Part shown: positions 46,109 to 51,784 of the stretch, piece by piece
Layout of the letters: each line of letters opens with the position of its first letter
Numbering within the stretch: position 1 is the stretch's first letter
Source: Chitinophaga sp. CF418
GTDB taxonomy: Bacteria; Bacteroidota; Bacteroidia; Chitinophagales; Chitinophagaceae
DNA length: 51,784 bases
Direction: 5' to 3'
Assembly: GCF_900142925.1 (NCBI RefSeq)
Contig: NZ_FRCN01000013.1
Span: 1 to 51,784 of the forward strand
Made by a program: the position numbers and the translations under genes
Notes under the pieces: generated by a model
What the model was told of the DNA's origin: nothing
Database searches by the model: none
What the model saw: the letters and a program-made list of their open reading frames with translations, nothing else

Positions 46109-46261
46109 TGCGCTTTATACATGCCTTATACATGACGTATATATGCCTTATAGAGTGGGGCCTGGAGCGCACTAAAGTGCGCTTTATACCTAACGTATAC
46201 ATGCCTTATACCCGACGTATACCTATCTCATAGTTGGACCTGGGAACAATCAAAGTGCGCT
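46109..46261. repeat. Imperfect direct repeats and a perfect palindrome upstream of ssrA
   Basis: TGCGCTTTATAC occurs at 46109-46120 and 46178-46189. ATGCCTTATAC occurs at 46121-46131 and 46201-46211, and GACGTATA follows each copy closely (46134 and 46214). AGCGCACT-AA-AGTGCGCT (46166-46183) is a perfect 18-base palindrome, and AGTGCGCT recurs at 46254-46261. No gene is supported between ssrA and rseP. The set looks like a degenerate duplicated element and may be regulatory or a decayed repeat. Confidence 0.6.
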
Positions 46262-46326
46262 AATAACATAGAACAAGCATCGAACTAATAACTTTTCAAA
46301 TAACCGCCGTGAAGCAAATTCACCAC

Positions 46327-46360
46327 ATAAAAAAAGAGGCCTTTCGGGCCTCTTTTTATT
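46327..46360. terminator. Intrinsic terminator of rseP
   Basis: AGAGGCC (46335-46341) pairs with GGCCTCT (46347-46353) around TTTCG. A-runs and T-runs lie on both sides, so it works on the minus strand after rseP and could also terminate plus-strand transcripts. It ends 20 bases from the rseP stop. Confidence 0.9.
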
Positions 46361-46379
46361 ATTCCTATTTGATTATTAG

Positions 46380-47714
46380 CTACTTAAATAAACTCCTCCA
46401 GATATCCAACCCGTTCGCATATATCAACAAGCCAAACAGAATTACCATACCAACGATCTGAGCATATTCCAGGAACTTCTCACTTGGTTTACGGCCGGTA
46501 ATGATCTCATACAGCAGGAAGAGCACGTGACCACCATCCAGGGCCGGAATCGGCAGGATATTCATAAACGCGAGGATGATAGACAGCAAAGCCGTCATTT
46601 CCCAGAAAGCGATCCAGTCCCAATGAGCAGGGAACAGGTTACCAATACTGATAAACCCACCCAATGACTCATTTGCCTTCACTTCTTTGGATACGAAGAT
46701 CAGGCGGAGCTGTTGAACATATTTCACCAGTGTACCGATACATTTGGAAAAACCTGCAGGTATAGCTTCAAAGAAGGTATACTCACGGGTAGCCAGTTTG
46801 AAATCCTTCTCAGGATTAGCCGGAGCCATACCTAACATACCAGTTTCCGGTACATGGGCGAACAACTGAATGGTGTCTCCCTCACGTAATACCTGTACCG
46901 GTACAGTTTTATTCTTATAAGCCTGTAATGCTTTTTTGAATTCATGGAAATAATAACCAGGCTGGCCATTGACAGTCAAAGTCTTATCTCCTTTCCGGAT
47001 ACCAGCCTTCTCAGCGGCGGATTTCGGTAGTACGCTATCTACTGTGAAAGGAACACGTACTTCCATCAGAGTCCCTTTCTTTTTGATCATTTCACGGATA
47101 AAACCGGAAGGGATCTTTATGTCCAGCGGTTTGCCGGCACGTTCCACCTGTATGCTGGTGGCTTCGCGGAGGATGATCTCTGCAGGAATCGCTTTAAAGT
47201 TCTCAACTGGCTCATGGTTGACAGACAGGACCATATCTCCGTCACGTAAACCAATACTGCCAGCCAGGGAGTCTACAGCGATACCGTAAGTCAGGTTCTT
47301 GGTCGGCAGGTAGCTTTCTCCCCAATGCCACAGCATCATAGCGTATATCAGGAAACCGAGGATCAGATTGACGGTCACACCACCTATCATGATAATCAGA
47401 CGCTGCCAGGCTGGTTTGGAACGAAATTCCCAGGGCTGAGGTGGTTTGGCCATCTGCTCACGGTCCATGCTCTCATCCACCATACCAGATATTTTTACAT
47501 ATCCGCCGAGGGGTAACCAGCCTATACCATATTCTGTATCTCCTTTCTTCTTTTTAAACAGGGAAAACCAGGGATCAAAGAATAGATAGAATTTTTCAAC
47601 CCTTGCTTTAAAAAGCTTGGCAGGGATAAAGTGCCCAAGCTCGTGTAATACTACCAGTATTGAGAGTGACAGTATTAACTGCCCGGCCTTTACCAATATT
47701 TCTTGTGTGGTCAT
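46380..47714 (-). CDS. rseP: RIP site-2 metalloprotease RseP
   Basis: 444 residues, the family norm. The zinc motif HELGH lies near residue 24 in the first membrane segment, and the second active-site motif NILPIPALDGGHVLF lies near residue 393. Two PDZ-like domains are between them, the second with AAEKAGIRKGDKTLTVNGQ. The enzyme cleaves membrane-embedded anti-sigma factors and remnant signal peptides within the inner membrane. It follows dxr by 94 bases on the same strand, a frequent neighbourhood in bacteria, and ends at a strong terminator. Confidence 0.96.
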   Translation of the reverse strand: MTTQEILVKAGQLILSLSILVVLHELGHFIPAKLFKARVEKFYLFFDPWFSLFKKKKGDTEYGIGWLPLGGYVKISGMVDESMDREQMAKPPQPWEFRSKPAWQRLIIMIGGVTVNLILGFLIYAMMLWHWGESYLPTKNLTYGIAVDSLAGSIGLRDGDMVLSVNHEPVENFKAIPAEIILREATSIQVERAGKPLDIKIPSGFIREMIKKKGTLMEVRVPFTVDSVLPKSAAEKAGIRKGDKTLTVNGQPGYYFHEFKKALQAYKNKTVPVQVLREGDTIQLFAHVPETGMLGMAPANPEKDFKLATREYTFFEAIPAGFSKCIGTLVKYVQQLRLIFVSKEVKANESLGGFISIGNLFPAHWDWIAFWEMTALLSIILAFMNILPIPALDGGHVLFLLYEIITGRKPSEKFLEYAQIVGMVILFGLLIYANGLDIWRSLFK

Positions 47715-47766
47715 GTAGATGAATCTGACGTAAATATATAATGTTAATAATCTATAGATAGTCCGG

Positions 47767-47774
47767 CAAATATA
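47767..47774 (-). promoter_or_regulatory. Candidate -7 box of rseP
   Basis: TATATTTG on the minus strand is an exact TAnnTTTG match in the dxr-rseP gap, allowing rseP transcription independent of dxr. The -33 region is unconvincing. Confidence 0.4.
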
Positions 47775-47808
47775 GGCGGTTCAACTGCAGTACGGCGTTA
47801 ATGTAATA

Positions 47809-48975
47809 TTAAATTACAATCGCATTGATCATAGAATTCGCATATTCTCTGGCAGCCTGATCGCTTTCATAATAGTCATGCAAGGTGGGTTTTTCGATGA
47901 ACGGCAACTTCACCATGATCTCTTCGATCACCTCAGTCATTTGCAGGAAGCCGATCCTGTTCTTCAGGAAGGCATGCACTACTTCTTCATTGGCAGCATT
48001 CATTACACAGGCAGCATTTCCTCCTTTGTGCATCGCCTCGATGGCAATGGCCAGGTTGCGGAAAGTCTTGGTATCCGGTTGTTCGAATGTCAGCGTAGGA
48101 TTATTCTTGAAAGAGAATTTCGGGAAATCGTTGGCTAGTCTTTCCGGAAATCCTAAAGCCAGTTGAATAGGTAATTTCATGTCAGGCACGCCCAGCTGCG
48201 CTTTCAGCGATCCGTCCACAAACTCTACCATGGAGTGAATGATGGACTGTGGGTGTATCACCACTTCGATCTTGTCTGGTGGCAGATTGAATAACCAGCG
48301 AGCCTCGATCATTTCCAGACCTTTATTCATGAGGGTCGCGCAGTCAATCGTGATCTTGGCGCCCATTCTCCAGTTAGGATGCTGGAGCGCATGGTCTTTC
48401 TTCACATTAATGAGGAAGTTGGGCTTCTTACCAAGGAAAGGCCCGCCTGAAGCGGTCAGGATCACCTTGTCCACTTTGCTGAGCGACTCACCGAGCAGAC
48501 ATTGGAAAATGGCGGAATGCTCAGAATCTACAGGGATAATGGGCACATTTTTCCTGGCGGCAGCTGCCATTACGATATCCCCGGCAACTACCAGGGTTTC
48601 TTTGTTAGCCAGGGCGATAGGCGTGCCCTGCTCAATAGCCGCCAAAGTAGGCGCCAGACCGGCAAACCCCATTACAGCGGCCAACATCATATCTATATTA
48701 CTCCAGGCAGCCACTTCCACCATCGCCTTGGCGCCTGCGAATACCTTTATTCCTTTATCAAATAATACTTCCTTAACCTTGTCATATTGTGTTTCATCGG
48801 CTATCACAACGGCGTTCGGACGGAATTTCAAAGCCTGTTCAATTAAAAGTCCGGCGTTCTGTCCGCCGGTCAATACTTCCACTCTGAACTTGTCAGGATG
48901 TGCTTCAATCACCTCCAATGCCTGGATGCCAATAGATCCTGTGGAGCCAAATATGGCTATGTTCTTCTTACTCAT
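47809..48975 (-). CDS. dxr: 1-deoxy-D-xylulose 5-phosphate reductoisomerase
   Basis: 388 residues. The NADPH-binding start IAIFGSTGSIG is at residues 6-16. ALANKETLV, PVDSEHSAIFQCL (active-site loop with the metal-binding Asp) and ATLMNKGLEMIEA are the hallmark motifs. It converts DXP to 2-C-methyl-D-erythritol 4-phosphate in the non-mevalonate isoprenoid pathway, so this organism makes isoprenoids by the MEP route. It lies 101 bases after the GH3-family gene and ahead of rseP. Confidence 0.97.
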   Translation of the reverse strand: MSKKNIAIFGSTGSIGIQALEVIEAHPDKFRVEVLTGGQNAGLLIEQALKFRPNAVVIADETQYDKVKEVLFDKGIKVFAGAKAMVEVAAWSNIDMMLAAVMGFAGLAPTLAAIEQGTPIALANKETLVVAGDIVMAAAARKNVPIIPVDSEHSAIFQCLLGESLSKVDKVILTASGGPFLGKKPNFLINVKKDHALQHPNWRMGAKITIDCATLMNKGLEMIEARWLFNLPPDKIEVVIHPQSIIHSMVEFVDGSLKAQLGVPDMKLPIQLALGFPERLANDFPKFSFKNNPTLTFEQPDTKTFRNLAIAIEAMHKGGNAACVMNAANEEVVHAFLKNRIGFLQMTEVIEEIMVKLPFIEKPTLHDYYESDQAAREYANSMINAIVI

Positions 48976-49076
48976 TGATGCAATAATAAGGGAAATAAGA
49001 GAATTAGGAACGTAGGATTTAAGAGGAAGGAGTACTATCCTCTCGCCCTAATTGCTAATTCCCAATGAAAAAGTTC

Positions 49077-50570
49077 TCACTGCAGGAACTTGCTCAACTC
49101 ATCTGCTAATGATCTGTCGTTGCTTAAACGGGGTACCTTATTTTGTCCGCCAAGTTTACCTACAGACTTCATATAATCGATAAAACCCTGCTTGCGCACC
49201 GGTCTGATCTTCAGGGGTTGCAGGATATTCCCTGTTAACAGGTCATTGTAATAAATGTTCTTTTCCTGCATATATCCGTCCACTTTTTTCGCAAAAGCAG
49301 CCAGGTCAGCAGGTGGATTTTCAAATTCCACAAACCACTCATGATAAGGCAGCCCCTCCTGTGGCGCCACCATGGGAGCCACGGTAAACTCCGTGATATG
49401 AAGATCTTCCTCCTTTGCAGCCCTCATCAGACTATACTCTACCTCCTCTCCGATCACATGCTCTCCGAATGCGGAAATAAAGTGTTTAATACGACCTGTT
49501 ACCAGCAAACGGTAAGGATTAGTGGATACAAACTTCACAGTATCACCAATATTGTACGCCCACAGGCCCGCATTGGTGCTTACTACCAGCGCATAGTTCA
49601 CACCTACCTGTACATCCTTCAGCGATAAACGGGTAGGGTTCGGATTGAATATTTCGTTGGCAGGAATAAACTCATAGAAAATACCGGAGTTGGTATTCAG
49701 CAACAATCCTTTATGTTCCTGGGTATCCTGGAAAGCAAAGAAGCCTTCAGATGCCGGGAAAGTCTCAACTGTATTGATCGGGCGACCAATGGAAGCCATC
49801 AGTTTTGCACGATAGGGTTCGAAGTTCACACCACCGTATACCAGCACGTCCAGGTTCTTAAACAGCTCTCCTACCGGTTTTCCGCTTCTTTCTATCAGCC
49901 TGTCAAAGTACATCTGCATCCATGGTGGAATACCGCTGATCAGCGTCATATCCTGATCGATGGTTTCATCAACGATTTTATCCAGCTTGGTTTCCCAGTC
50001 TTCAATGCAATTGGTTTCATATGAAGGCAGCTGATTGGTGCGCAGATAGCGGGGCACGTGATGGTTCACAATACCACTCAGACGACCATAAGGAATGCCT
50101 CCTACCCTTTCCAGCACGGGAGAACCGGACAGGAAAATGAGCTTCCCGCTGGCAAACTCGGTTTTCCCGGTTTCTGCTATGTACATCAGCAATGCATTAC
50201 GGGCTGTATCTATATGATTGGAAACAGAGTCTTTTGTAATAGGAATGTATTTCACACCGCTTGTTGTGCCGGAAGTTTTAGCCAGGTAAATAGGCTGCCC
50301 TTTCCATAATACGTTCTGTTTACCGTCCTTTATTTTATTGATATAAGGCTTGAACTGTTCATAATCTCTGACAGGTACTGCCTGTTTGAAATCATTGTAG
50401 TTATTGATGTTATCGAAATGATGATCTTTTCCAAACTCGGTCTTCCTGCCTGTTTTTATCAACTCCTCCAGAATAGCCTCCTGGTCTTCTACCGCCCGTT
50501 GCATTTCCTTCCTGATCTTGTTAGCTACGATGGAAGCAAATGGCTTGGCAAGCAGTGATTTAAGCTTCAT
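49077..50570 (-). CDS. GH3-family acyl-adenylating enzyme
   Basis: 497 residues from the ATG at 50570 (MKLKSLLAKPFASIV). A longer in-frame reading to 50690 adds a hydrophobic stretch that covers the likely promoter and is rejected. Motifs include LAKTSGTTSGVKYIPIT (P-loop-like adenylation motif), the VETFPASEGFFAFQD region, and GDTVKFVSTNPYRLLVTGRIKHF. In plants GH3 enzymes conjugate amino acids to auxin or jasmonate through acyl-adenylates. Bacterial members are common in Bacteroidota but lack an established substrate. It lies between dxr and the divergent rplU operon. Confidence 0.9.
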   Translation of the reverse strand: MKLKSLLAKPFASIVANKIRKEMQRAVEDQEAILEELIKTGRKTEFGKDHHFDNINNYNDFKQAVPVRDYEQFKPYINKIKDGKQNVLWKGQPIYLAKTSGTTSGVKYIPITKDSVSNHIDTARNALLMYIAETGKTEFASGKLIFLSGSPVLERVGGIPYGRLSGIVNHHVPRYLRTNQLPSYETNCIEDWETKLDKIVDETIDQDMTLISGIPPWMQMYFDRLIERSGKPVGELFKNLDVLVYGGVNFEPYRAKLMASIGRPINTVETFPASEGFFAFQDTQEHKGLLLNTNSGIFYEFIPANEIFNPNPTRLSLKDVQVGVNYALVVSTNAGLWAYNIGDTVKFVSTNPYRLLVTGRIKHFISAFGEHVIGEEVEYSLMRAAKEEDLHITEFTVAPMVAPQEGLPYHEWFVEFENPPADLAAFAKKVDGYMQEKNIYYNDLLTGNILQPLKIRPVRKQGFIDYMKSVGKLGGQNKVPRLSNDRSLADELSKFLQ

Positions 50571-50598
50571 GCCTTTGATTTTAGGATAAGTGAAAGGA

Positions 50599-50628
50599 CA
50601 AATGTATAAAATAAAAATTGTTATAAAA
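50599..50628 (-). promoter_or_regulatory. Promoter of the GH3-family gene
   Basis: On the minus strand TACATTTG (50606-50599) is an exact -7 box and TTTT (50628-50625) lies 18 bases upstream. It sits just before the ATG at 50570 and supports that start over the longer reading. Confidence 0.55.
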
Positions 50629-50827
50629 GCCCATATTGCAAGGGTTCTCAAGGTATTTGCAGACATCAGGGAACCTCCCCGTGGAGGCAATAATCAATGA
50701 AAACAGCAGTATATATAGCGATTCCAAACAACTATATTAAAATAAAGTATGTATCTTTGAAAGTATAAATTGTAATTCTCAGTGGAATCGGGCTGTTTAC
50801 GGCCTGGTAGCAAAAAGCTGAGAAAAC

Positions 50828-50858
50828 TTTGTCAATTAGAAAACAAATCCTACTTTTG
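50828..50858 (+). promoter_or_regulatory. Promoter of rplU-rpmA
   Basis: TTTG (50828-50831), a 19-base spacer and TACTTTTG (50851-50858) match the Bacteroidota housekeeping promoter exactly. The predicted leader is about 17 bases before rplU. A second exact -7 box (TATCTTTG, 50752-50759) lies upstream. Confidence 0.85.
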
Positions 50859-50881
50859 CAGGAAATTATTTTTGGATAACT

Positions 50882-51184
50882 ATGTTTGCAGTTGTAAAAA
50901 TCGCAGGTCAGCAATTCAAAGTACAAAAAGACCAGGAAATCTTTGTACAACAGTTGCAGGGAAAAATTGGAGATAAAGTGCAGTTCTCTGACGTGTTGTT
51001 AATAGATAATGGCGGCCAGCTGACCGTTGGTACTGATGTAAAATCAGTGGTTAAAGCAGAGATCCTGAGCCACGTTCAGGGTGATAAGGTAATTGCTTTC
51101 AAAATGAAACGCAGAAAAGGTTTCAGAAAGAAAGTTGGTCACCGTACACACTTTACAAAGATCCGGATCAACGAGATTGCTTAA
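50882..51184 (+). CDS. rplU: 50S ribosomal protein L21
   Basis: 100 residues starting MFAVVKIAGQQFKVQKDQEI, the conserved L21 N-terminus. It ends with KMKRRKGFRKKVGHRTHFTK, the basic rRNA-binding tail of the family. L21 binds 23S rRNA in the large subunit. It is followed 36 bases later by rpmA, the near-universal arrangement, and is driven by a consensus promoter immediately upstream. Confidence 0.98.
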   Translation: MFAVVKIAGQQFKVQKDQEIFVQQLQGKIGDKVQFSDVLLIDNGGQLTVGTDVKSVVKAEILSHVQGDKVIAFKMKRRKGFRKKVGHRTHFTKIRINEIA

Positions 51185-51220
51185 TTTTTATTAGATAAAG
51201 TTTAAAACGTTACATAAGAA

Positions 51221-51493
51221 ATGGCACATAAAAAAGGTGAAGGTTCCGTTAAGAACGGCCGTGATTCCCAAAGCAAAAGGCTTGGAGTAAAAATATTTGG
51301 TGGTCAGGCAGCCGTATCCGGGAATGTAATCATTCGCCAGCGCGGTACCGTTTATCATCCTGGACAGAATGTAGGAATTGGTAGAGATTTTACCATTTTC
51401 GCTGTAGCTGATGGTGTTGTGGAATTCAGAAAAGGACGTGAGAACAGAACCATCGTTTCCGTAAGATCACTTGACACCACTGCCCAGGCGTAA
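51221..51493 (+). CDS. rpmA: 50S ribosomal protein L27
   Basis: 90 residues: MAHKKGEGSVKNGRDSQSKR followed by LGVKIFGGQ and IIRQRGTVYHPG, all diagnostic for L27. The N-terminus starts directly with MAHKKG, so there is no Firmicute-type cleavable extension. L27 reaches the peptidyl-transferase centre and stabilises P-site tRNA. It is the second gene of the rplU operon. Confidence 0.98.
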   Translation: MAHKKGEGSVKNGRDSQSKRLGVKIFGGQAAVSGNVIIRQRGTVYHPGQNVGIGRDFTIFAVADGVVEFRKGRENRTIVSVRSLDTTAQA

Positions 51494-51566
51494 GTCTGGA
51501 ACAGTGTTTGCCATAAAGTTTTTTTTAATACCCAATTTTAATTACTAACCCAAAATTCAAAAAACA

Positions 51567-51784
51567 ATGGCAACAATTAAGAAAGCGGCTAAAAAAGCTG
51601 CTCCTAAAAAGGCTGCTCCTAAGAAAAAAGCTGCTGCTAAGAAAGCTGCTCCTAAAAAAGCCGCTGCTAAGAAAGCTGCTCCTAAGAAGAAAGCCGCTGC
51701 TAAAAAAGCTGCTCCTAAAAAAGCTGCTGCTAAGAAAGCCGCTCCTAAAAAAGCTGCTGCTAAGAAAGCTGCTCCTAAAAAGGC
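51567..51784 (+). CDS. Histone H1-like Lys/Ala/Pro-rich protein, 3' end outside window
   Basis: The ATG at 51567 opens MATIKKAAKKAAPKKAAPKK, and the visible 72 residues continue as near-perfect KKAAP/KKAAA repeats built from a few codons (GCT, CCT, AAA, AAG). The composition matches bacterial histone H1-like proteins (Hc1/AlgP-type tails) that bind DNA non-specifically and compact the nucleoid. No folded domain is visible before the edge, so one could follow outside the window. It lies 73 bases after rpmA and may share its transcript. The repeated DNA makes the copy number liable to change by slippage. Confidence 0.85.
   Translation, partial: MATIKKAAKKAAPKKAAPKKKAAAKKAAPKKAAAKKAAPKKKAAAKKAAPKKAAAKKAAPKKAAAKKAAPKK

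Noticed and set aside
45612..46202. Short open frames on both strands
   Set aside because: They overlap the tmRNA gene and its upstream repeat region and have no coding features.
50571..50690. N-terminal extension of the GH3 protein with a possible membrane segment
   Set aside because: An exact -7 box lies inside the extension and bacterial GH3 proteins start near the MKLKSLL segment.
51567..51784. CRISPR or minisatellite array
   Set aside because: The repeats are in frame and encode KKAAP/KKAAA; there are no spacers.

Overview
The window looks like a chromosomal segment of a Bacteroidota bacterium, probably Chitinophaga or a close relative. The evidence is Bacteroidota-type promoters (TTTG-N19-TAnnTTTG before rplU, several exact TAnnTTTG boxes elsewhere), a UpxY-like NusG paralogue, a large two-block FtsX/MacB permease, a DUF2975/HTH pair, and a tmRNA tag (GESNYAMAA) of the GENNYALAA type. 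The species name is inference.

Positions 1-27444 hold one minus-strand operon read right to left, with gaps of at most about 23 bases. In transcription order it encodes: a 5283-residue NRPS (A-PCP followed by four C-A-PCP modules and a final C domain); a NodU/CmcH-type carbamoyltransferase; an SGNH-fold protein with TPR-like and beta-sandwich regions; an AsnB-type glutamine amidotransferase; a cyclic-peptide-type ABC exporter; a type II thioesterase; a small exported protein of unknown function; and a fatty-acyl-AMP ligase-ACP-condensation protein that runs off the left edge. Together they predict an N-acylated, probably carbamoylated and exported peptide whose initiation protein is encoded last. 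Upstream on the same strand lie a 200-base leader with two hairpins, an ATPase-less FtsX/MacB permease and a NusG paralogue, suggesting processive antitermination of the operon.

Positions 31.4-43.2 kb are accessory: remnants of an AraC regulator and a short-chain dehydrogenase, then cupin, AraC, DinB-like and DUF1330 genes, a Bacteroidota-specific hypothetical, a Spy/DUF4890-like protein overlapping a lipoprotein hydrolase, a divergent HxlR/SDR pair, an isoquinoline-oxidoreductase-like molybdenum enzyme with its 2Fe-2S subunit and a diheme cytochrome c, and a DUF2975/HTH pair. Several intergenic stretches hold strong inverted repeats.

Positions 43.6-45.5 kb carry a bacterial Ro60 (TROVE) gene. 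Directly downstream are two related hairpin units, the second followed by a canonical tRNA-type T-arm: candidate Y RNAs of the tRNA-mimicking (YrlA-like) kind. Then come ssrA (tmRNA, minus strand), rseP and dxr, a GH3-family adenylating enzyme, rplU-rpmA, and the start of a Lys/Ala/Pro-repeat histone H1-like gene cut by the right edge.
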